Notes under the pieces: model-generated
Database searches by the model: none
Told to the model about the DNA's origin: nothing
The model's input: only the letters and a program-made list of their open reading frames with translations
From: Anaerolineae bacterium
GTDB lineage: Bacteria; Chloroflexota; Anaerolineae; Aggregatilineales; Aggregatilineaceae
Assembly (NCBI GenBank): GCA_018056405.1
Contig: JAGPFT010000042.1
Location: 1 to 12,021, forward strand
Reading direction: 5' to 3'
DNA length: 12,021 bases
In this document: positions 6,455 to 12,021 of the stretch, in pieces
Position numbering within the stretch: position 1 is the stretch's first letter
How the letters are laid out: every line of letters begins with the position of its first letter
Translations under genes and position numbers: made by a program

Positions 6455-9237
6455 GGGGTATGAAATCAGGTCATGAACAAGGCCGCGCAGGCTTCTGGCG
6501 CATCGCGCACCAACTGAAGACGCGGACACGATACCCTCTCCCTACCCTGCGCCCTATCAGCTTTCTGCTCACATATGCGATCCTGGCTGGACTCGTGGTG
6601 TTCGGATTCTACAACGAGGCTGTGCTGCTGACCGGGATTGTATGGCTCGCCGCAGCAGTCAAGATCACGTTAGCCTCTCGCCCCCTCCGCAGAAAGTCTC
6701 GGCAGATCGCTGAGTATCTGTTCCGCTTTCAGCGAAGATCCAGGGCCCAGCGCCCGCGCGTGTGGCGAATCCGTAATCGCCCGGCCCGTTATGCTGCGTG
6801 GCTCGCTGAACTGGTTATCGTGGTGTCTGTAGCTTGGCAGGTCACGTGGGAATTTCGCAACACCGACCCTGAAGTGCGCATACATGGCAAGGAACTGGAA
6901 TACCTGACGAGCTCTGCGACACAGGCTTTTCTGAACCTGCGCGAAGACGGCTATATTTCGCTCTGGCAGCCCTGGTTAGAGAACGGCGAACCCCTGATCA
7001 CCAGCCCTTTCGCTTTTGTATTGAACCCTCTCAGCTCGGGCCCTGTGTTGCTGTGGGGCGTTCCCAACGGACTCAAGTTTTCTATGGTGTTCTATGCGGT
7101 CTTTGCTGGAGTGGGCGGGTGGATGCTGGGATTCGTGCTGGGGCTAGGTACACTGGGGCGCGTCTTGCTGGGAGTACTGCTTGTCGGCAAAGGATACAAC
7201 TATTCGGCGTTGGCAGGAGGTTTCTTCCAACTCTCGGTTAGTCAAGCCTACATGCCCTGGATCATCGCGGGTACTCTTGCCATCGTGCGTTATCCCCACA
7301 AGCGCTGGCCCGCTGTCCTCACGGCCGTGATGATCACCCTGCTGTTCTGGGCGGGCAACCTCTGGTACACACTACCGACACTGGTCTCGGTTGCGGTTGT
7401 CATGCTGGGTTTCACTGTCTGTGTCGGGGGCAAGTTGATCGACGCAGAAGCCTGGAGGCGGCTGGCGCTCAGTGCATTTATCGCAGTCTGTCTATCAGCG
7501 GCCACGTTGTTTCCGATGTGGCAGCAGCGTGCGCAGATCGATCATCCAGACGAGGTCGGTGCGGGACGTGGCATTGCTCTAGAGAAGGTGCTGCCGCTCT
7601 ACTATGACGCGGACGCTTTTGACCGCATCGAACACAGTGAACAAGAACGTCCCCAAGCTTACTATCACTTCGCGATCCCTGGTTGGTTCTTGTTGTTTCT
7701 CTTCCTCATCGTGCCCCCCTTTCTCCCTCCCTTGTTCTCACATCCATTCCAGCCTCAGATGTGGCGAGTGTGGCTGGTCGGCGCCGTCCTGATCGCAGCA
7801 ATGACAATATGGGGAGCGGGGGGGTTCAGCATCACAGAATGGCTCTACAGCCGAGTGGAACTGCTTCGGGAGTGGCGCTTTGTGGGGCGCGCACTGGCAG
7901 TCGGCGCATTTTGGATTGCGGTGCTGGCAGCATCGCGCGCCGATAGCATCCTTCATGCCATCCTCTATGTTGACTGGCCCCGCCTGCGGAGCGGTCGGCT
8001 CCTGCTGCGCGGTTCACAGGTACTGCTGGTTGCGGCTCTGCTATATCTGTCTGCCAAAGCCGCTGATGAGGTGTTGGGCCAGTGGGGCCGCTATGGCACA
8101 GTAGAACAACGCAACTACAGGGATGCGGTTTGCCTGACGTGGCTGCGAGAGCAGGAACCCGACGCACCTCTGACGGTTTGGCGCTTTGACTATGACACGG
8201 TCCAGCCATTCCTGGAGAACAAGGTCCGCATCTTCAACATTGAGGTCGCCTACCATGCCCTCCCCCTGCCTTTTACCGTGAGCCAGACCGATCTGACCCG
8301 CGCACTTCCAGAATACGCAATGGTCTGGTCGCCAGATGTACTACCCTTTCTGGTTGAGAACGGATACCAGGAGGTTGAAGCCAGTCCGGACGCGTTCAAT
8401 AACGGATTCGGCTGTCTTTTCCGCAGGGCCGGTGCTTTCGACTACACGTTTTCTGTGCCACACCGCCAGGCCGAGGCGGATCTCAGAGTGGAACATACCC
8501 GACCGATTCATCTGCTGAAACGAACCAACGACCGGATTTCTGTCCGGGCAGATGCCGATCCGGAGGAGTCCACAGTTGTTGTCGTCCACGAACTGGCTTA
8601 TCCGGGATGGCACGCCTACGTGGATGGCAAGGCGGTACCGGTCGAGTCTGTGGGGGGGATGATTGGCGTCATACTGCCGGCAGGCGACGAGACACACGAG
8701 ATCGCATTTGAGTTTCGGCCAAAGACGTTCATTTTCGCGGGATGGCTCAGCGTAGCAACAGCGCTGGCATGCGTCTTATACCTGCTGCGCGCTGAGCATA
8801 TCGTGTCCGCCGTCTGGCGCGGAATGCGCGAGTGGGCGAGAGAGACGCTGTCGAGACAGGTTCAGAGGGATCTGGCAGCAGACACACAGGCTGGGCAGTT
8901 CCTGACACAGCCCGGCGGTCAACTCCCAGTGCGCACGGAAAGCGAACCGAATGTCGCTGTTGTCCAGGGACTGGACTTGACTGCCGTGCGTGCTGGACAG
9001 GATTATGGACTCGTTCCTGTCGCATCGGCGGATACGGTGATGAGCGCTGTGGTGCAGGTCGGCGGGAGAAGACTGGAAATCGTATTGAGGTTCCGGCTAT
9101 GGTCAGTCATCATGGCAATCTGGCTCAGTATGGTGACAGCACTCACCCTGATCCTCTACTTGCTGTGGGCCGAGCGCTTCGTCACCGTCGTAAGGCGGCG
9201 TGTTCGCCGATGGGCACGGAATGGCACTGAGAGGTGA
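6451..9237 (+). CDS. YfhO-like GT-C membrane protein with duplicated C-terminal domain
   Basis: The product is 928 aa, predicted to be a polytopic membrane protein related to YfhO and other GT-C proteins, which are thought to glycosylate envelope lipids or polymers using lipid-linked sugars. Hydrophobic spans start at about 36-54, 58-75 and 114-134. The first large outside loop has an acidic motif, HGKELEYLT (145-153), then LWQPWLENGEPLITSPF, as in related predicted sugar transferases. The YfhO hallmark AYPGWHAYVDGKAVPV is at about 716-731, followed by a last membrane span and a basic tail. Residues 709-797 are then repeated without gaps at 835-923 (36 of 89 identical by hand), but the second copy has lost YPGW. 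The GTG at 6451 overlaps the previous stop; the ATG at 6460 is an alternative with a purine-rich stretch closer than ideal. Base composition is lower in GC than in its neighbours. Confidence 0.8.
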   Translation: MRGMKSGHEQGRAGFWRIAHQLKTRTRYPLPTLRPISFLLTYAILAGLVVFGFYNEAVLLTGIVWLAAAVKITLASRPLRRKSRQIAEYLFRFQRRSRAQRPRVWRIRNRPARYAAWLAELVIVVSVAWQVTWEFRNTDPEVRIHGKELEYLTSSATQAFLNLREDGYISLWQPWLENGEPLITSPFAFVLNPLSSGPVLLWGVPNGLKFSMVFYAVFAGVGGWMLGFVLGLGTLGRVLLGVLLVGKGYNYSALAGGFFQLSVSQAYMPWIIAGTLAIVRYPHKRWPAVLTAVMITLLFWAGNLWYTLPTLVSVAVVMLGFTVCVGGKLIDAEAWRRLALSAFIAVCLSAATLFPMWQQRAQIDHPDEVGAGRGIALEKVLPLYYDADAFDRIEHSEQERPQAYYHFAIPGWFLLFLFLIVPPFLPPLFSHPFQPQMWRVWLVGAVLIAAMTIWGAGGFSITEWLYSRVELLREWRFVGRALAVGAFWIAVLAASRADSILHAILYVDWPRLRSGRLLLRGSQVLLVAALLYLSAKAADEVLGQWGRYGTVEQRNYRDAVCLTWLREQEPDAPLTVWRFDYDTVQPFLENKVRIFNIEVAYHALPLPFTVSQTDLTRALPEYAMVWSPDVLPFLVENGYQEVEASPDAFNNGFGCLFRRAGAFDYTFSVPHRQAEADLRVEHTRPIHLLKRTNDRISVRADADPEESTVVVVHELAYPGWHAYVDGKAVPVESVGGMIGVILPAGDETHEIAFEFRPKTFIFAGWLSVATALACVLYLLRAEHIVSAVWRGMREWARETLSRQVQRDLAADTQAGQFLTQPGGQLPVRTESEPNVAVVQGLDLTAVRAGQDYGLVPVASADTVMSAVVQVGGRRLEIVLRFRLWSVIMAIWLSMVTALTLILYLLWAERFVTVVRRRVRRWARNGTER

Positions 9238-9389
9238 GATGTCCGTGGCACTCTCCAGGGCCATGCAGGCCCAATCTTGCAAGCAGGCCACTGAACTCAT
9301 CATACCCGCTCACAGCAGAGACAATGGCACGCGCCCCCCGCGCTTTGTATAATCGCGGCGGAGCAGCCCACCGACCGAGGATTGGCCCC
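9238..9389. other. Short intergenic region with methyltransferase promoter
   Basis: A weak hairpin (GGGCC 9258-9262, GGCCC 9268-9272, no T-tract) follows the YfhO-like gene and is a poor terminator. The reading frame of the methyltransferase stays open through this region, with an ATG at 9324 and a GTG at 9234. The TATAAT at 9348-9353 lies downstream of both, and neither has a convincing ribosome site. Confidence 0.5.
9325..9353 (+). promoter_or_regulatory. Promoter of the methyltransferase gene
   Basis: A perfect TATAAT at 9348-9353 is preceded at 17 bases by TGGCAC (9325-9330), a poor -35. CCGCG (9338-9342) and CGCGG (9354-9358) flank the -10 as inverted arms. The predicted transcript would begin near 9360, after the ATG at 9324, and this favours the downstream TTG start at 9390. 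Confidence 0.55.
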
Positions 9390-10199
9390 TTGACCGACCA
9401 GCGTCCGGCCCCCATCGCGCCAGAGCGCTACACCGAAGAATACTTCCTGACAGCCTGCGAAGGCTATGAAGACTTCCTGGCCAGCGACGGCGAGAATCTC
9501 TCGCGGCGGCTGGAAGCGGCCTTCGCCCTGGCGGCGGTTGCGCCGGGCATGACGGTGCTCGACGTGGCCTGCGGGCGCGGCGAGATCGTGCACCACTGCG
9601 CGCGGCTGGGCGCGGACGCTTACGGCTTCGACTACGCGCGCGCCGCGATCAAGCTGGCGCGCGGCGTGATCGCCCGCGACGCCGGCGACGCGCCCGGTAA
9701 GATGGGGCTGGCCCAGGCCGACGCCAAGCGCTTCCCGTACCCGGCGCGCGCCTTCGACCGCGTGCTGATGTTCGACATCGTGGAGCATCTGCACCCCTGG
9801 GAACTGCATACAGCTCTGCTCGAAGCGCATCGCGTCCTCAAAGAGGATGGGATGCTGATTATCCACACTGCGCCCAACGCCTGGTACGACCGCTACGCCT
9901 ACCCGGTCGTGCGCCTCTTCCGGCGGCTGATCGGGCAGGGCGCGGCTTACCCCGCCGACCCGCGCCAGTTCCTCGTCGAGCACAACCGCGACGTGCACGT
10001 CAACGAGCAGTCGCTGCTCAGCCTGCGCCGGACGCTGCGCCAGGCCGGGTTCGCCGGGCGCGTGTGGCTGGATTCCCCGCCTCAGCACCGCCAGGAATTC
10101 GTCGTGCTGGCCGTGCTGCGCTATGTCCTGTTCCGCTGGCCGCCCTTCCGCTGGTTCTTCGAGCGCGAGGTCTTCGCCGTCGCCGGCAAGCGGCGTTAG
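9390..10199 (+). CDS. Class I SAM-dependent methyltransferase
   Basis: The enzyme has a Rossmann-type SAM fold and would transfer a methyl group from S-adenosylmethionine to an unknown acceptor. From the TTG start (269 aa), motif I is VLDVACGRGE (56-65), the acidic residue after strand 2 is D81 in GFDYA, the strand 4 region is FDRVLMFDIVEHL (122-134), and RVLKEDGMLIIHTAPN (148-163) is the motif III region. These fit the Methyltransf_11/25 group, as in ubiquinone/menaquinone-type and sugar or lipid methyltransferases. The C-terminal quarter has a hydrophobic stretch with FRWPPFRWFFER that may contact the membrane. The TTG is chosen because GAGGA lies eight bases before it and a TATAAT lies between it and the ATG at 9324, which would otherwise give 291 aa. 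The acceptor cannot be told from the sequence; the neighbours hint at an envelope lipid or sugar. Confidence 0.85.
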   Translation: MTDQRPAPIAPERYTEEYFLTACEGYEDFLASDGENLSRRLEAAFALAAVAPGMTVLDVACGRGEIVHHCARLGADAYGFDYARAAIKLARGVIARDAGDAPGKMGLAQADAKRFPYPARAFDRVLMFDIVEHLHPWELHTALLEAHRVLKEDGMLIIHTAPNAWYDRYAYPVVRLFRRLIGQGAAYPADPRQFLVEHNRDVHVNEQSLLSLRRTLRQAGFAGRVWLDSPPQHRQEFVVLAVLRYVLFRWPPFRWFFEREVFAVAGKRR

Positions 10200-10212
10200 C
10201 CGCGCCGAGTCG

Positions 10213-10221
10213 TGCTATACT
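10213..10221 (+). promoter_or_regulatory. Extended -10 promoter of the sortase gene
   Basis: TGCTATACT is an extended -10 (TGnTATAAT type) that begins 14 bases after the methyltransferase stop and ends 49 bases before the sortase start. No good -35 is present, as expected for extended -10 promoters. GCGCC (10202-10206) and GGCGC (10226-10230) flank it as inverted arms. Confidence 0.5.
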
Positions 10222-10270
10222 CTGGGGCGCAGGTTCAACACTGCCAGCCAGGGGACTCAGGATTAGCGGG

Positions 10271-11398
10271 ATGCGCGACAAGCGAGCCGTTGACGATCTG
10301 TCTATCGAAGAACTGGAGCGCATCCTCGCCATCCGCAAGCGCGAGGCGCGCCAGGAACGCTTGCAACGCCTGCAAGCACAGGGCCGCCGCGTGGCGACGC
10401 TGGTTGCTCCCCTCGACGCGCCGCCAGAACCGCCTGCGCCGCCCCCCCAACAGCACGAAGCGGCGGAAGACCTCCCGCCGTTGGAGCCGCCGGTCACTTA
10501 CGACATCACCGACGACGTGCCGCGCTTCGAGGACGAGCTAGAAGAGGAGCGTGCGGCCCCGCGCCGTCCGCCGCCTGCCTCAGAACCAGCGGCGGTTCCC
10601 GCTGCGACAGGCGCGCCCGCGCGTCAGGTCTCACGCCGTCGCGCTGCCTGGGACAAGTTGCTGCTGGCCATTGAGGTCGTGGCGGTGATCGGCGTGATCA
10701 CCGTGTTGGCAATTGGCGCGTACCTGCTGGTCGTCGAGAACGACCGGATCGAGGCGCTGGAGCAGAAGTCGGCGGACATTCAGCGCGAGGCCGACGCCAT
10801 GCGCGCCACGCCGACGCCTCTGCCGGAACTGAGCGTCCGGCTGGCCGACTACGTGCTACCCGGCGGCCACTATTCGCCGGACGTGACCGGCGGCGAGGGT
10901 GCCTTTAACCTGGACGAGCTGCCAGCCAGCATCCGCCCGGTGGCCATGGCCCAACTGGTCGCGCCACAGGCCGAGCGCTTCACGCCGCAGGCCAGCAGCC
11001 CGGTGCGCATCGTCATTAACACGCTGCAGGTGCAGGTGGACGCCTCGATCTACGGCGGCGACGACTGGTACAACCTGGTCAAGGGCGTCGGGCACTACCT
11101 GGGCAGCGCCAACCCCGGCGAGAACGCCAATATGGTCCTCACGGCGCACAATGACATTTACGGCGAAATCTTCCGCGACATCCAGTACCTGGAAGCGGGC
11201 GACGAGATTCGCGTGCAGGCCAACGACGGGCGCTGGTACACTTACGTTGTCTTCGACAAGCAGATCGTCGGGCCGAACGATGTCTGGGTGCTGGAACCGG
11301 GCAGCACCCCCGTCGTCACCCTGATCACCTGTCATCCCTACCGCGTGGATACGCACCGCATGATCGTCTTCGGCAGGCTGGTTAGCAGCGGACGTTAG
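10271..11398 (+). CDS. Sortase-family transpeptidase, membrane-anchored
   Basis: Sortases cleave a C-terminal sorting motif on exported proteins and join them to the cell surface or to each other. The 375-aa product has a cytoplasmic tail, one membrane span (about 130-155) and an extracytoplasmic catalytic domain. The triad is visible: H293 in LTAHND, C354 in TLITCHPYR and R363 in THRMIVFGRLV. GVGHYLGSANPGENANMVL just before the His and IFRDIQYLEAGDEIRV just after it are typical of sortases. The tail has an amphipathic, probably coiled-coil helix (about 8-38) and then a proline- and acid-rich linker; this is long for a sortase. The ATG at 10271 is used because AGGA lies eight bases upstream and the extended -10 lies just before it; the longer open frame would overlap the methyltransferase. 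No protein in the window carries an obvious LPxTG-type sorting signal. The nearby small membrane gene may be a partner. Confidence 0.92.
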   Translation: MRDKRAVDDLSIEELERILAIRKREARQERLQRLQAQGRRVATLVAPLDAPPEPPAPPPQQHEAAEDLPPLEPPVTYDITDDVPRFEDELEEERAAPRRPPPASEPAAVPAATGAPARQVSRRRAAWDKLLLAIEVVAVIGVITVLAIGAYLLVVENDRIEALEQKSADIQREADAMRATPTPLPELSVRLADYVLPGGHYSPDVTGGEGAFNLDELPASIRPVAMAQLVAPQAERFTPQASSPVRIVINTLQVQVDASIYGGDDWYNLVKGVGHYLGSANPGENANMVLTAHNDIYGEIFRDIQYLEAGDEIRVQANDGRWYTYVVFDKQIVGPNDVWVLEPGSTPVVTLITCHPYRVDTHRMIVFGRLVSSGR

Positions 11399-11408
11399 CG
11401 CCAGGATG

Positions 11409-11417
11409 TGGTACACT
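11409..11417 (+). promoter_or_regulatory. Extended -10 promoter of the small membrane protein gene
   Basis: TGGTACACT is an extended -10 that begins 11 bases after the sortase stop. Its surroundings resemble the sortase promoter: GCGCC (11398-11402) upstream and GGCGC (11420-11424) downstream. The downstream gene therefore need not depend on sortase read-through. Confidence 0.5.
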
Positions 11418-11465
11418 TGGGCGCGGCAAGATGAGACTTTCCTGTGAGGAGACCTGACAACACCG

Positions 11466-11744
11466 ATGGCTAAGAAAATCCGCAGACCCAACCTGCCGAG
11501 CGAGACCCTGGAACGCGCTCGCCGCGAATTGCAGCGCAGCGGCGAATTGCCGGAGCAGCCTGCGCCGCACGCCGAGGCTCAGGCCGCACCCCAACCCATC
11601 GTTCGCGCGGTTCCGGCGAGCAAGGCGCGCGGCCCGGTTGACCTGCGCCGCGAGTACGCCTACGTGGCATCCGACCTGAAGAACATGGGGATGCTGGCCG
11701 CGACGTTCATAGCCGTGCTGGTTGTGTTGTCTTTCTTCATCTAG
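11466..11744 (+). CDS. Small single-pass membrane protein, unknown function
   Basis: The product is 92 aa. A basic start (MAKKIRRPNL) leads to a charged helix (about 12-25), then an Ala/Pro-rich linker (about 30-55), a conserved-looking segment VDLRREYAYVASDLKNM (58-74) and one C-terminal membrane span (about 74-92) that ends the protein. By its charges it should be a tail-anchored protein with its N-terminus inside. I do not recognise a characterised family. GAGGAGA (11446-11452) is the only clear ribosome site and lies an unusually long 13 bases before the ATG. It follows the sortase by 67 bases with its own probable promoter, and a hairpin terminator follows it. A role beside the sortase or in envelope assembly is a guess from position. 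Confidence 0.75.
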   Translation: MAKKIRRPNLPSETLERARRELQRSGELPEQPAPHAEAQAAPQPIVRAVPASKARGPVDLRREYAYVASDLKNMGMLAATFIAVLVVLSFFI

Positions 11745-11773
11745 ACACCCACTTCCATACTGACAACCGCCGG

Positions 11774-11794
11774 GGGCCGTGCGAACGGCCCTTT
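11774..11794 (+). terminator. Hairpin terminator after the small membrane protein gene
   Basis: GGGCCGT (11774-11780), a GCGA tetraloop and ACGGCCC (11785-11791) form a perfect 7-bp GC-rich stem followed by TTT. The T-tract is short but the position, 30 bases after the stop, fits an intrinsic terminator. It may also serve the convergent gene from the right. Confidence 0.6.
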
Positions 11795-11795
11795 A

Positions 11796-11937
11796 GAGAC
11801 CGTTTGAGAAGTCTTTCTAACCCCTATCCCCTCGGCCCCCTTTCCCCGCAAGCGGAGAAAGGGGGAGCAAGCTCAAGTCCCTCCCTGCTGGCGGGGAGGG
11901 ATTTAGGGTGGGGTTGTCCTTCTTCTCAAACGGTCTC
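11796..11937. mobile_element. MITE-like element with 16-bp terminal inverted repeats and TTA flanks
   Basis: GAGACCGTTTGAGAAG (11796-11811) and CTTCTCAAACGGTCTC (11922-11937) are exact inverted repeats. TTA stands immediately outside both ends (11793-11795 and 11938-11940), consistent with a 3-base target duplication. The 142-base interior is too small for a transposase. It contains further imperfect palindromes: CCCCCTTTC with GAAAGGGGG, and TCCCTCCC with GGGGAGGGA. It is a non-autonomous element that would need a transposase from elsewhere. The parent family is unknown. Confidence 0.75.
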
Positions 11938-12021
11938 TTATTTGTGGCCGGTGTCCGGCTCATCGGTGGGCGGCGGAGGCGTGAGGCGCGGGCCGGGCGG
12001 GGGCGTCTTCTTCGCCCGCGA
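11938..12021 (-). CDS. C-terminal end of a gene entering from the right (partial)
   Basis: On the minus strand 27 sense codons run without interruption from the window edge to a TAA at 11940-11938. They encode a lysine- and proline-rich tail (AKKTPPPGPRL, then a run of four prolines and TDEPDTGHK). Such low-complexity tails are common in envelope or cytoplasmic proteins of high-GC bacteria. Function cannot be told. The stop codon coincides with the TTA flank of the MITE-like element. The other frames here are not favoured, but the stretch is short, so the call is moderate. Confidence 0.45.
   Translation of the reverse strand, partial: SRAKKTPPPGPRLTPPPPTDEPDTGHK

Noticed and set aside
9258..9272. 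Terminator after the YfhO-like gene
   Set aside because: The stem is only 5 bp and is followed by AATCTTGC, not a T-tract. It is too weak to call.
10064..10270. Upstream extension of the sortase frame
   Set aside because: It overlaps the conserved end of the methyltransferase gene and contains the sortase promoter. The ATG at 10271 has a ribosome site.
4017..11744. tRNA, rRNA or riboswitch
   Set aside because: No cloverleaf, rRNA-like segment or known riboswitch core was seen in the intergenic stretches, which are short and mostly explained by promoters and palindromes.

Overview
The window is GC-rich chromosomal DNA, most likely from a member of the Chloroflexota (Anaerolineae-like). This rests on the divergent MurJ, the single-pass sortase with a long cytoplasmic tail, the GT-C/YfhO-type polytopic proteins ending in extracytoplasmic beta domains, and the many GC-rich palindromic intergenic repeats. 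It is inference from protein style; no rRNA or phylogenetic marker is present.

Layout. (1) 1-1514 is non-coding and repeat-dominated. It holds a lone 95-bp palindromic element (36-130), a perfect 15-bp stem hairpin (320-352), and a compound tandem array (385-1514) in which two inverted-repeat elements alternate with a 273-bp period. (2) 1543-3768 (-) encodes a 741-aa GT-C-like membrane protein. (3) A 248-bp divergent region carries the promoter of that gene and a perfect 22-bp palindrome. (4) 4017-5645 (+) is murJ, the lipid II flippase family. (5) A 338-bp gap contains two nested palindromes, then an extended -10 promoter inside an inverted repeat. (6) 5984-6454 (+) encodes a stand-alone cyclic-nucleotide-binding-type domain. 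It overlaps by GTGA with (7) 6451-9237 (+), a 928-aa YfhO-like membrane protein whose C-terminal domain has been tandemly duplicated. (8) A class I SAM methyltransferase (about 9390-10199, +). (9) A sortase (10271-11398, +). (10) A 92-aa single-pass membrane protein (11466-11744, +). (11) A hairpin terminator, then a 142-bp MITE-like element with 16-bp perfect terminal inverted repeats and TTA flanks, which abuts the stop codon of a gene entering from the right on the minus strand.

How the genes fit together. Most products act at or across the cytoplasmic membrane: lipid-linked precursor flipping (MurJ), probable lipid-linked sugar transfer (two GT-C/YfhO-type proteins), and covalent surface protein anchoring (sortase). 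The theme is cell-envelope assembly. Only the cNMP-domain gene and the YfhO-like gene look co-translated. The methyltransferase, sortase and small membrane protein genes each have their own -10 element close upstream.

The most unusual items are the 273-bp two-element array, the ungapped 89-residue duplication in the YfhO-like protein with loss of its YPGW motif, and the TTA-flanked MITE at a stop codon. No defence system, CRISPR array or complete transposase gene is visible.
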